Source: an uncultured Collinsella sp. (GTDB lineage: Bacteria; Actinomycetota; Coriobacteriia; Coriobacteriales; Coriobacteriaceae). Taken from it: 48,676 bases of DNA. The stretch covers positions 1 through 48,676 of the forward strand of contig CABUZK010000009.1 of the NCBI GenBank assembly GCA_902496115.1, given 5' to 3'. The notes beneath the pieces are model-generated. The model did not search any database, was not told where the DNA came from, and saw only the letters and a program-made list of their open reading frames with translations. A program made the translations under genes and the position numbers. This document shows, in pieces, positions 1 through 9,100 of this stretch; position 1 is the stretch's first letter; every line of letters starts with the position of its first letter.

Positions 1-341
1 GCGGTCGGCCCCATGCCGTCCTCCGTCGCCAGGAGGAAGAGCTCGACCTTCTCCCTGCTGTACATGCGAACCTCCAGTCCGGACCGCTTCACGGTCCAAC
101 TTTCTGTCCGCACCCCCTTCTTGATGACGATCACCTTGGTTTTTGAAGCAGCCACGCTGCGGGACTTGATGGGCGCATCCGCCTTTTGACGAGCCGGTGC
201 CGTTTTCCGAGGCCAGCCTCTCGGAAAATCAGAATCGCAGAATCGATTGATGTAGCTGTCGAAACATCCATCGAACAGCAGCCCCGTTGCCAAGCCCGCC
301 ATGAACCCACAGGCAATCGCGGCCTCTCCTCTAATTTGCAT
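1..341 (-). CDS. hypothetical protein, 3' end cut off by window edge
   Basis: An open minus-strand frame runs from an ATG at 341 off the left edge (113 codons visible). The start is well supported: an AAGGAGGG ribosome site lies a few bases upstream. Residues 8-24 (AAIACGFMAGLATGLLF) form one short hydrophobic stretch that could be a membrane anchor. A basic, proline/alanine-containing linker follows around residues 38-70, then a strand-rich section with several V/I-containing stretches. Its promoter must lie between it and the surface-protein gene, whose terminator sits just upstream at 366-418. I do not recognise the family, and the rest of the protein is outside the window. Confidence 0.6.
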   Translation of the reverse strand, partial: MQIRGEAAIACGFMAGLATGLLFDGCFDSYINRFCDSDFPRGWPRKTAPARQKADAPIKSRSVAASKTKVIVIKKGVRTESWTVKRSGLEVRMYSREKVELFLLATEDGMGPT

Positions 342-365
342 ATGTCCCTCCTTAATTAATCTTGA

Positions 366-418
366 AGATAAAAGCGGCGCGCGCCGCAGGACCCATGCCC
401 TTGCGGCGCGCGCCGAAA
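366..418 (-). terminator. Rho-independent terminator of the surface-protein gene
   Basis: On the minus strand a 13-bp GC-only stem (CGGCGCGCGCCGC at 415-403 pairing with its partner at 386-374) encloses a 16-base loop and is followed by CTTTTATCTT. It lies 22 bases after the stop codon of the surface-protein gene. Each stem arm is itself nearly palindromic. Confidence 0.85.
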
Positions 419-439
419 ATGATCCGCTTTCCTCCGTCC

Positions 440-3400
440 CTAACGGATCAGCTGGCGGCGCTTGTCGGACAGGAAGACGCCGGCGGCAACCAGGACCGTG
501 CCTCCAATTACGAACGTCTCGCCCAGCAGGTTGGACACGTCGCCCGTGGCGGGCATCGTCGTCTGCTGCGTGGTGGCCTCGGACGCCGAGGTCATGTGCT
601 TGGCCTGGTACGCCACCTGCGTCGCAGGCTGAGTCTGCTCGCCATTCCCGCGCTCGGCGGCCTCTTGGCGAGCGATCTCGGCGTTGAGCTCGACAATAGC
701 CTGGTCGAGCTCGGCCTTGGCGGCGGTATAGTTGGCAAGCGCCTCCAAGTAGGCAGGTGCCACAGCATCCGTCGCAGCAACGGCAGCGTCGAGCTCAATC
801 TTGGCAGCTGCGGCGCGCTCGGCGGCATCGTGGGCTGCAGCGATCTTAGCGTTGAGCGCCTCATCCGCATCGTTGGCACGGCCGCTAGCGATGGCGTCGG
901 CAAGGTTGATCCTGCGCAGGCGGGCAACCGCGGCGGCAGAAGCATCGCGATCAGCGGTCGCATCCGTTACGGCGTCGTCCGCCGCAGTCACGCCAGACTC
1001 GGCATCGGTCTTCGCCGAAGCCGCTGCCTCAACAGCAGCATCGGCAGCGGCCTTGTCCTCCGTCGCCTGAGCAAGCGCCGCGGCGGCATCATGTAGCTGA
1101 GCCGCACGAGCAGCAGCCGCGACGGATGCGGCCTGAGCCGCGGTCATAGCCGTGCCGGCACCGCTCGCAGCAGCCTGGGCGGCAACAAGCTCGGCCTGGG
1201 CAGCAGCGACGTCGGCATCTGCCTGGCCTGCCGCACCCTGCGCGGCATTCACTGCAGCCTGCGCGTCAGCCTGAACGGCACGCGCCCCCTCGAGCACCGC
1301 CGAGGCCGCATCAAATGCACGCTGAGCAGCGGCAACGTCGGCAGAGTACGCAGCCAGCTCGTCCTGGGCGGCAGCAAGCGCGCTCTCCTTGTCGCCAACG
1401 CCGGCGCGAGCGGCATCCAGCGCACGCCGGGCAGCGGCAGCCTTGCCCTTGGCGACATCGAGTTCATCAGACTTGGCAGTCACGACACTCTGCGCCGCGG
1501 TAACCGCAGCGCTGGCAGCGTCCACGTCGGCGCGGGCATCAGCCACGGCACGCGCAGCGGCCTCAGCCGCGGCCTGCTTCTCCCCCACGGCAGCCTGGGC
1601 ATCCGAGGCCCCAGCGGCAGCAGCGTCAACATCGGCGGCAGCAGCATCGACTTGAGCCTGCCTTGCAGCGGCGGCCTGCGACGCGGCGCTCACCTTGCCG
1701 CCAGCCTGCGCAGCCGCGCCCTGAGCGGCAGAAAGCTCCTGACGAGCCGCGTCCACGCCCTGCCCAGGATTTGCCAACGAGTCACACCACGCATTAAGCG
1801 CAGCCTCGTATTCGGCAACCGTCATCGGATTGGCGGCATTCGTGTACCATCCTCCAGACATAGAGAACGTCTGCGCCTGCGTAAGCCAACGGTTCATCGT
1901 CCCGCGCGTGCAAACCCCCATACCCGTTACGGTGTAATCGGGATCGATCACATTCATGTAGTGACCGACTGTATGCACGCTCCCGCCATGCGCAGCCACG
2001 TAGCGATCGATTTCGTCGCCATGCTGCTCGTAGAAATCAAAAGCAGCCTTTCCCGTAAGGCCCGTCGCTCCCAGCGTAGCCGCAGCGCGGTCAAAGACGG
2101 CCTTCTCCTGATCGACCCACTGGATGAACGGGTCGCTTCCGTAGTTCCACGCCACGTTTTCGCCCACGTTGAACTGCATGGCGTGCGCAGTCTTGGTATC
2201 GGAGAAATTCGCATCGGCAATCGCGGTCGCCATCATGGCATACGTCACCTTGAGCTCACCCAGGCCAACGCTCGCACGATACTTGTTGCACGCCTTGAGC
2301 CACACAATCGCTTGCTTCATGTTGGTCAGACTCGTCGCGTCAACCTCCTCGCCCACCTTGGTGAGGCTGGCATATTTGCAGTTGAGAATCAGGTCCGCCG
2401 CATCGTCGGCACCCACGCTCTTAAAGAACGCAATGGCGCCCTGGCGGTAGTTTTCCGCCGAGGCGTTCGCCGTAGCCTGAGCGGCGTCGAGCTTGGCCTG
2501 CGCTTGAGCTACAGCCTGATCGGCCTGCTGCTTTTGAGCCTTTGCCTGGTCGAGCGCCTTGTCGGCAGCGTTCTTCTCGTCCTTAGCGGCCGAGAGCTTG
2601 GCCTGAGCGTCGGCCAGCGCCGCAAGCGCATTGGCATGCTCGGCCTTAGCCTGATCGACGGCGGCGTCTGCCGCGGTCGCAGCAGCCGTGGCAGCGTCCA
2701 ACTTGGACTGCGCGTCAGCCGCAGCCTGCTGCTGGACGGCGAGCGCCTGCTGAGCAGCCTGCACCTCACCCTCGGCAGTGGTCACTTCCTGCGAGGCAGC
2801 AGCGAGTTCGCCCTCGCGCTGCGCCTGGACCGACTTGGCGGCGTCCAGCGCGGCAGCGGCGGCGTCCACCTTGGCCTTGGCAGCCTCGTACTCCGGGCCC
2901 GCGGCACCCTGCTCGGCACGGTCGAGATCGGCCTTGGCGGCGTCATAGCTCGCCTGAGCGGCATTCACATCCTTATCGGCCGCATCCTTTGCCTGCTGAG
3001 CTGCCGAAAGCTTGCCTTGCGCGTCCTGCTGTTTGGCCGCGGCGGCATCAACGCCAGCCTGGGCATTCGAAAGCCTGACCTGCGCGTCGGCGGCCTGCTG
3101 CTTTGCCTGCTCCAGCTCGCTCGCGGCCTGCTCGGCAGCGGCCTGAGCCGCGGCAACAGCCTCGGGCGTGGCATCGGCAGCAGCGGCCTGCGCGGACTTG
3201 AGCGCAGCCTGGGCATCGTCGGCGGTCTTCTGGGCAGCGGTCAGGGCTTCACCCTTGTCCGTCAGATCCCTCTTTGCGGCATCGAGTGCAGCTTGAGCGT
3301 CCTCGAGCGCCTTCACGTCCGCATCGGCCTTGTCCTGCGCGGCACCCATCTGCTGCTCCAGCTCGGCCGAAGCTGCAGAAGCGGCAGCGTCGCTTGTGCC

Positions 3401-3790
3401 ACGGGCCGCATCGTAGGCGCTCTGAGCCTGCTGCTGGTTGGCAGCGGCGGCGTCGTAAGGAGCGGCGGCCGCATCCAAATCGGCCTTGGCAGCAGCGGCC
3501 TTAGCGCGAGCCGCATCGACCGCAGCCTGCAGGTTGGCGACCTTCTGCACCGCTGACACCGTGCCCGCGCCAGCGCTAGCAGCAGCCGCGCTCGTCAACG
3601 GAGACAGCACCGCAGCCGGCTTCGCAGTAGCGTCGGCACCGTTCGCACCCTGCGCCACCGCAGTCAGCGGAGACAGCAGCGACCCGCCCGTCATGGCGAT
3701 CGTTGCCGCAGCAACTGTCGCCATACGCCCGGCGGCCTTCGCCTTACCCGCAGCGCCGCCATTGATGTTCTTGTTCACGTTCTTGCTCAT
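440..3790 (-). CDS. cell-wall-anchored alanine-rich coiled-coil protein with central CAP (SCP/PR1) domain
   Basis: A 1,116-residue exported surface protein. The start at 3790 (MSKNVNKN) has a GGAAGGAA ribosome site; an ATG 13 codons upstream lacks one. The N-terminus is basic, then hydrophobic (ATVAAATIAMTGG), a signal peptide. Residues of about 60-440 and 675-1050 are alanine/glutamine/aspartate-rich heptad-like repeats, predicted long coiled coils. Between them, about 445-670, is a CAP domain with the family marks HAMQFNVGENVAW, HTVGHYMNVID and TGMGVC. The C-terminus carries the sortase-type motif MPATGD (met in place of leu), a hydrophobic segment and the basic tail SDKRRQLIR. It probably projects from the wall as a stalk carrying the CAP fold; its ligand is unknown. 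Its own terminator lies at 366-418. Confidence 0.9.
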   Translation of the reverse strand: MSKNVNKNINGGAAGKAKAAGRMATVAAATIAMTGGSLLSPLTAVAQGANGADATAKPAAVLSPLTSAAAASAGAGTVSAVQKVANLQAAVDAARAKAAAAKADLDAAAAPYDAAAANQQQAQSAYDAARGTSDAAASAASAELEQQMGAAQDKADADVKALEDAQAALDAAKRDLTDKGEALTAAQKTADDAQAALKSAQAAAADATPEAVAAAQAAAEQAASELEQAKQQAADAQVRLSNAQAGVDAAAAKQQDAQGKLSAAQQAKDAADKDVNAAQASYDAAKADLDRAEQGAAGPEYEAAKAKVDAAAAALDAAKSVQAQREGELAAASQEVTTAEGEVQAAQQALAVQQQAAADAQSKLDAATAAATAADAAVDQAKAEHANALAALADAQAKLSAAKDEKNAADKALDQAKAQKQQADQAVAQAQAKLDAAQATANASAENYRQGAIAFFKSVGADDAADLILNCKYASLTKVGEEVDATSLTNMKQAIVWLKACNKYRASVGLGELKVTYAMMATAIADANFSDTKTAHAMQFNVGENVAWNYGSDPFIQWVDQEKAVFDRAAATLGATGLTGKAAFDFYEQHGDEIDRYVAAHGGSVHTVGHYMNVIDPDYTVTGMGVCTRGTMNRWLTQAQTFSMSGGWYTNAANPMTVAEYEAALNAWCDSLANPGQGVDAARQELSAAQGAAAQAGGKVSAASQAAAARQAQVDAAAADVDAAAAGASDAQAAVGEKQAAAEAAARAVADARADVDAASAAVTAAQSVVTAKSDELDVAKGKAAAARRALDAARAGVGDKESALAAAQDELAAYSADVAAAQRAFDAASAVLEGARAVQADAQAAVNAAQGAAGQADADVAAAQAELVAAQAAASGAGTAMTAAQAASVAAAARAAQLHDAAAALAQATEDKAAADAAVEAAASAKTDAESGVTAADDAVTDATADRDASAAAVARLRRINLADAIASGRANDADEALNAKIAAAHDAAERAAAAKIELDAAVAATDAVAPAYLEALANYTAAKAELDQAIVELNAEIARQEAAERGNGEQTQPATQVAYQAKHMTSASEATTQQTTMPATGDVSNLLGETFVIGGTVLVAAGVFLSDKRRQLIR

Positions 3791-3844
3791 TGCCGATTCC
3801 TTCCCACGATGAGCTGATGTTTGACACATAATCGATCCAATATG

Positions 3845-3871
3845 CCCCGCTAAAAAGAGGTGATAACGGGG
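3845..3871 (-). promoter_or_regulatory. small hairpin in the leader region of the surface-protein gene
   Basis: CCCCG at 3845-3849 pairs with CGGGG at 3867-3871, with a weaker TA/TA extension across one mismatch. It lies about 55 bases upstream of the surface-protein start and about 40 bases past the stop of the small upstream gene. There is no T run, so it is not a clear terminator. Its role is unknown. Confidence 0.25.
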
Positions 3872-3909
3872 TAATTAAATCGGAGGAGTTGGAGACAAGC
3901 CCACAGCCA

Positions 3910-4104
3910 TCAGCGGATGCCGAGCTCATACTCCCGCTCGCGCTCAATATCATTCAGGTACTCATAATCTTCGGAGCTAAGCTCTAGATCATCTTGAGCG
4001 AACATGTAGTTCTCGGCCTTAGAACCAATACTGCAACCGTAGATGGTATTGAGATCGATATGGTCGGTATTGTCGTTGTAAAGGGGGAAAATTCTGCTGG
4101 TCAT
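3910..4104 (-). CDS. small hypothetical protein (64 aa)
   Basis: A 64-residue acidic protein beginning MTSRIFPLYND and ending with a charged Glu/Arg-rich tail (IEREREYELGIR). The ATG at 4104 is preceded by GAGAGG nine bases upstream; the in-frame TTG at 4110 is too close to that site. It has no signal peptide or membrane segment. A good sigma-70-type promoter stands upstream at 4185-4213, which supports it being a real, separately expressed gene rather than a tail of the operon before it. I do not recognise the family. Whether it works with the helicase/PIWI-like pair upstream is open. Confidence 0.6.
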   Translation of the reverse strand: MTSRIFPLYNDNTDHIDLNTIYGCSIGSKAENYMFAQDDLELSSEDYEYLNDIEREREYELGIR

Positions 4105-4184
4105 GCTCAAGTACCTCTCAACATAAACTGAAAACTCGTTTGCTTGGTCTCTTTTTGAGACCCCATCTGATGTGCTATGGCTGC

Positions 4185-4213
4185 AGTATATGTTCTCCCC
4201 TTTTACAATGCAA
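4185..4213 (-). promoter_or_regulatory. sigma-70-like promoter for the 64-aa gene
   Basis: Minus strand: -35 TTGCAT at 4213-4208, a 17-base spacer, and -10 TATACT at 4190-4185. Transcription would start near 4178. The roughly 75-base leader contains a perfect GGTCTC-TTTTT-GAGACC hairpin (4146-4162), which has no T tail after it on this strand. Confidence 0.6.
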
Positions 4214-4257
4214 GCGTAATTTCAAAAAGTTCTAGGAGCGATAATTGCGCAACACCA

Positions 4258-6153
4258 TCACTTGTCGCCACCGCCATCCTCTACCGCGCCCTCACGCGCA
4301 GCGCACTCGTTGAGATACTTGACCGGAATCGGCCACACGGACGGAGCCTTATAGCGCGAAAGGCCTATGTTGGCCAGCTGAACCAACAACTCAGACAAAT
4401 CATCGCCGTCGAGTACCTCAATCGAACGCACGTGAATCGCAGTCGCCATATCCTCCTGGGTGCCGTTGTTGACGCCCACAAAATAGCAAGTCTTGCCCGC
4501 ACGCTCGAACGTTCCAATGCCGTAATAAGGCGAGTTGTAGCTCTCGAAAATCTCTTTCTTACGCCCTGCTTTGCCTGTGAGCTGATGCTCACCCACCAGG
4601 GCCATAAAGTTATTGGAAAACGTCGTCAGTCCCGTATCCCGCACGCGCGCAAGCATAGACTGCCCGTCCGCATGCACGTCAAAGACATAGGCGCCCTTAT
4701 CGAGTTTGCCGTCCGCGGTCAGCAGATCGAGCTCCATCTCGTCCTCGGGACCATCCTCTGCCGAATGTGAGGCATAGCGCATGCCCCCATCCGCGCCAAT
4801 CGCCAACGTAGCGATACGCGAATCCAGCTCAATCTTGTCCTTTGTTTTATGCGGCACATCGACCAAGCCACACACCGTCACCGACTCAATATCCAAAGCA
4901 TCAAGATCAAACGCCGTCACCCGCTCGTCGACAACATCCTGCTTTACCAGCAGTTCTTTGAGCATGGCGCCCAGGATCGCCTCTTGCGCATTGCGATCCT
5001 TTTGCTTTGGCGCCACCTTAAACAGTGGCTCGCACACATCCGGTGTCACGTGCTGTTCCACCACGCCAGCATGTAAGGCATAGCCGTCGTCCTCAGCAAC
5101 CTCATTGGGCACAACGACAAGGTTCAGCGCCCGCGAATCCACGGCCCTTCCGCCATACGTTGCGCGAACGCCCCACGAGAAATCGTTAAGTCGATCGGCC
5201 AGCTGGCGCGCCACTTCGGCAAGCCCATTGCGCGCAAACGACACCACGATTCGCTGCCCCGCCATGCGCTCCGCAACCACGCGCGCGTACTCATCACCCT
5301 TGAGCACCTCGTAGAAACTCTTACGCGGGTATTCCATGAGCGTCACCCGGGCGAAGTCGCTGTAACGGCGTTCGAGAATCTGCAGCTCTCGATACAAAAT
5401 GCCCTTCTTGGTATAGGCGACCTTGTCCGCCTGGGCCGAGAACGTCAGATCACGGCGCTTGGACGGCTTGTCGCCCTTGGCTCGGCGCAGGATGTACTCG
5501 TCTTTTTGTTCGTGGGCAAGCACCATCGTCGCCACGGGCGATAGCCTGTAGCCCACTTGGCTCTTAATCTTTTCGAGCTCTTTCTCGTCACCTTGTGCCC
5601 TGCCAATAAGCACACGGCGCTTGGTAAACGTCCGAATCTTAAGATCAAAGGTGCAATCCTCATCGATAACGATTTCAACCGTTTCGATCTTGGCAGGTCC
5701 CCTTCCGTCGCTTTCGACAGCATCGCGGCGGGCACCCTTGGCGCTAATGACATACAGGTGCCCGGTGTCATTGGGAACTTCGTCCTCAATCCCCTCAAAC
5801 TGAGAGCAGGAGTTGAACAGCAAGCGGAGCGCAACGTAATCGTCCAACTCGTTCCAATTAGTTTTAATCGGAACTATCTGCTCCTGATAAAGCGAGGCAT
5901 TAAGGTCGCCCGTCTGCACGCCCGCTTTGACCATCAGAAAGACGCGGTTGTCTGCAAGCTGCGTGAGCGCGACGACCTTGCCCGTCTGGCACACATCGGC
6001 CATAAAGTTCGCCACGGCATGCTTGCCCGCATCGCCGACGTTGCACCAAAAGACCGAGTAGCGCTCCTCGGCAGCAGCGGCATCGAGCTGCAACACGAGC
6101 TCTGATACGGCGATGTCTCCCAAACCGCACGGCTGGTTATGCTTCGATTGCAC
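4258..6153 (-). CDS. unrecognised 631-aa protein with PIWI/Argonaute-like C-terminus (tentative)
   Basis: A 631-residue soluble protein, second gene of a pair with the helicase-nuclease. The start is GTG at 6153, with GGAGG nine bases upstream; it overlaps the helicase end by 17 bases, so the two are probably translationally coupled. I know no firm family for it. The C-terminal 90 residues read like the end of a PIWI domain: an SPYYG turn (541-545), CYFVG (556-560), an acidic helix (583-593), then SVWPIPVKYLNECA (605-618), like the P-x-P-x-x-Y-A helix that closes Argonautes. Around 343-372 a strand ending VVVPN leads into a Y...EQHV segment reminiscent of a MID domain. I see no intact DEDX catalytic tetrad, so it could bind nucleic acid without cutting. 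This is motif reading only; a plain gene call is certain, the fold is not. Confidence 0.6.
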   Translation of the reverse strand: MQSKHNQPCGLGDIAVSELVLQLDAAAAEERYSVFWCNVGDAGKHAVANFMADVCQTGKVVALTQLADNRVFLMVKAGVQTGDLNASLYQEQIVPIKTNWNELDDYVALRLLFNSCSQFEGIEDEVPNDTGHLYVISAKGARRDAVESDGRGPAKIETVEIVIDEDCTFDLKIRTFTKRRVLIGRAQGDEKELEKIKSQVGYRLSPVATMVLAHEQKDEYILRRAKGDKPSKRRDLTFSAQADKVAYTKKGILYRELQILERRYSDFARVTLMEYPRKSFYEVLKGDEYARVVAERMAGQRIVVSFARNGLAEVARQLADRLNDFSWGVRATYGGRAVDSRALNLVVVPNEVAEDDGYALHAGVVEQHVTPDVCEPLFKVAPKQKDRNAQEAILGAMLKELLVKQDVVDERVTAFDLDALDIESVTVCGLVDVPHKTKDKIELDSRIATLAIGADGGMRYASHSAEDGPEDEMELDLLTADGKLDKGAYVFDVHADGQSMLARVRDTGLTTFSNNFMALVGEHQLTGKAGRKKEIFESYNSPYYGIGTFERAGKTCYFVGVNNGTQEDMATAIHVRSIEVLDGDDLSELLVQLANIGLSRYKAPSVWPIPVKYLNECAAREGAVEDGGGDK

Positions 6154-9100
6154 GGCCGATCGCCTCCATCATCTCCAAATTGATTGCACCGTCGGCGGCC
6201 ATATAAGGAACGGAGAACACAGTCCCCTCAGCATCGAGTGCCTTGGGCACGCACTCAAGCGCTGCCTCATCAGCCAAAACGTTGACGATTAGCAGGCGTT
6301 TCGCCCCAACCTTTTGAGCCTTCGCCCTAAAGCGCTCGGCATCCGACGCCTCGCGACCGTCGCGAACATAAGCGATATAGGCACCGATGCGATAGTGCTT
6401 AAAATCGATCCATACCCCGGTCGTGTTGCCAGCAGCATCGAGCACCTCAAAGTCGCCACCTGTCTCGGCGTGTGCCGCATCGCCACGCGTAAGCGAATAG
6501 CGGCCGTCGTAATATGCCTCAAAGATTGCCCTTCCGGCAGATTCTCCCAGCTCACCCAGGTAGACCGCCTGGAACATATAGGGCGTCATGTGCGCCGTCG
6601 CCGCCGGCTGCAGCGTTGTGGGCACCCCGTCGCTCGACCAACGCTCACGCACTTCGCGAATTGACAGCAGCTCGGGTACGCGCGCCGCCGCCTGGCTCAC
6701 CTGGCGAACCGTCGCGCCCTTTAAGCCCTCCTTGCAGTGGCAACGATCCTCCAGACGAGCAGCAATCTGCTCGACGGGCTCACCATCGTAGCTAGGGAAT
6801 TCAAAGTGCGGCACCTTGCATGCCCCGCCTTCTGCATAGGCATAGCCATTTGCAGCATGCGACATGCGCAGCGCGGTACTCCGGCGCTCTGGGTATTGCG
6901 CGAGATCTTCCCACGGCAGGCAAAAATGATGCAGGTAAAAGTCGCGCTCGCCATCAAAAGCAGTGAGATCTTCGTCCCCGGCGTTTAGCGAGGTAACTTT
7001 CCACGCCAGCTTTTCGTGCTTTTGCTTGGCAAGGTTGTTCCTAAAGGCGGCAAGGTTCTGCTGCTTAACGGCAGCGTGTTCCTTGTTGTCCGTCATATGG
7101 TTGTTGGCAGCGGCGCAGGCACCAACCACCTGCTCAAGCTCGTAGCCCATCGGCAAATCATGCAAGAACGAAAAGTTGCAATCGTTCGCAATCTCGCGGT
7201 CGAGCAGCACCTGCACGCAAGGCATCTTTACACTCGTGCGCATCAGGCGACCCACAGCCTGTGCCACAATGCGAGCGCCTTCGACCTGATAAGAGAGGGT
7301 GTCGCGCACCGGCAGGCTCTTATTAACGCCAGATAGAAGCATCCGTACGTTCCGGCGCTTTTGAGTAAACGGAACCTCGCCGCGCGCTACCAGTTCCTCC
7401 TGCTCCACCACGCCAAGTAGCGCCTGCTGGACAAACTTATTTGAGTTGATCTCCACTCCCCAGGTCAAACGACTTGTGGGCGACTCGATATATAAGAAAT
7501 CAAGATCCATCTTGGGGCGACGGTCGGCATTTTCAAAGCCGCAATCGACCTGATGAACCATGTCGCACAGATTCTCCGGCACCTTGTATTTGAGATTCTT
7601 GGAAAAGCCACCGGCCGAAAGATTGATAAACATCAGGGTCGGCTGGCCCAGCTCGAGACGTTTTTGAGCGCCACGCCAACCTGCATCCCATTCCGCAGCG
7701 TTAAAGCACGGCACCATGTCCTTGGCGGCCTCAAGCGATTTCTCGTACGACATCTCGGGGCACTTGATGTTTCTAATCACCAGCTCCGCGACAATCTCGC
7801 GCGCAAGATCCAGCGCCAGACTATTGAATTCGCCATGGTTTCCCATGTGGCGCGTGGTAAAAACGGCTCCCGCCCGTTGCTCGTTACGCGCCACACCACG
7901 GGCCCAAGTACTCACGGCAACAAGCGTCTTGCTCAGGCGCTTCAGCTCAAACTCGATGCTCTTGGCGTCGCTCACGCCCACCCTGTCAGCAATCTTTAAG
8001 CGCAAGCGCACCGCAAGTCCCTCACTCACGCCAATCCCGTCAAAGAACCGCATCGCGCGCTCGTACACCTCGTCGGGCGACACAATGATGCCGCCAAAGG
8101 CGCCGCCTGCCAGCGCGACCATGCCGGCAATTTCCTTGGACTCATCCACCCAGGCAATATCGACGTCGTACTCCTTCGCAGCCTGTTTGTTAAACAGCTT
8201 AGTCTGTCGCACGATTTCCTGGTTGAGCTCGCCAATCCAAGCGTCCTTGCGAACCACGCCATGAACCTCGTCAAGGTAATCGAGGTTGAAGTTTTTGACG
8301 GTCGGCGCACTCCATGTTGCGCTCATGCACACGCAAGGCGCTTTGGCGGCAATGGAGGCAAGGTAGGCCTCGGGCATGCGCTCAATGCCGTGGCTGGTTA
8401 GGTACGTGGTAAACATGTGCTCGATGGTGGTTTCCATCACTAGATAATCGACACCACGCGCATACATCGAGTCGTCGGCGGCATCGATCTCGTCATTCTT
8501 GCGATCTTTAAAGAACATCGCCAGCATCAACGAATCCCAAAAATACTTCTCGCTGGTCTGGTTGTTCCTAATGCCCAGGGCATCGATGATGTTCTTGCGC
8601 GAAAGGTCGTCCTTGTACGAAATGCTGCCGTAGTACAGCTTGTCCATAAGCGTGGCGCAACGGGCGAGATGACCCACCACCATCCTGACCAGACCGCGTG
8701 CACGACGCACCGCCTTGCTGACGGTTTGCTGCCCACTCCCTCCGCGAGTGATAATCATATTGCGAGTACCGCCCTCATTGAGTTTGAAGCGCAACGGATT
8801 CGCCGAGTTGTCGCCCACCGAAATATCGTCGCTGCCAAACAGATGTCGACCGGAGAGCTGCTCTTCTTTCGCCTCGTCAGACAGCGCAAAAGGCGGACGC
8901 AGTTTCATGTCCTTAATACAAGAGGCGAGTGCCTTTTGAATTTTCTTGGCATCCTTGGCGATTTCTTCGGCATCTTCCTCTACGCTCGCCCGCGAAACCC
9001 TGTTCCTCTCGGCGTTTGACCCTTTGTGATCGCCCGACGTGGAAGCGTGCGTATAGACCGCCATCCATTGATCTCGATTCCCCAGTAGCAAGGGGTCCAC

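Noticed and set aside
1652..3556. 634-aa plus-strand open frame across the surface-protein gene
   Set aside because: It is a shadow of the alanine-rich minus-strand gene: no ribosome site, and the protein is Leu/Arg/Gly low-complexity as expected from the complement of GCN codons.
4146..4162. Terminator formed by the GGTCTC-TTTTT-GAGACC hairpin
   Set aside because: The T run lies in the loop on the plus strand and no T run follows the stem on either strand; the stem is only six base pairs.
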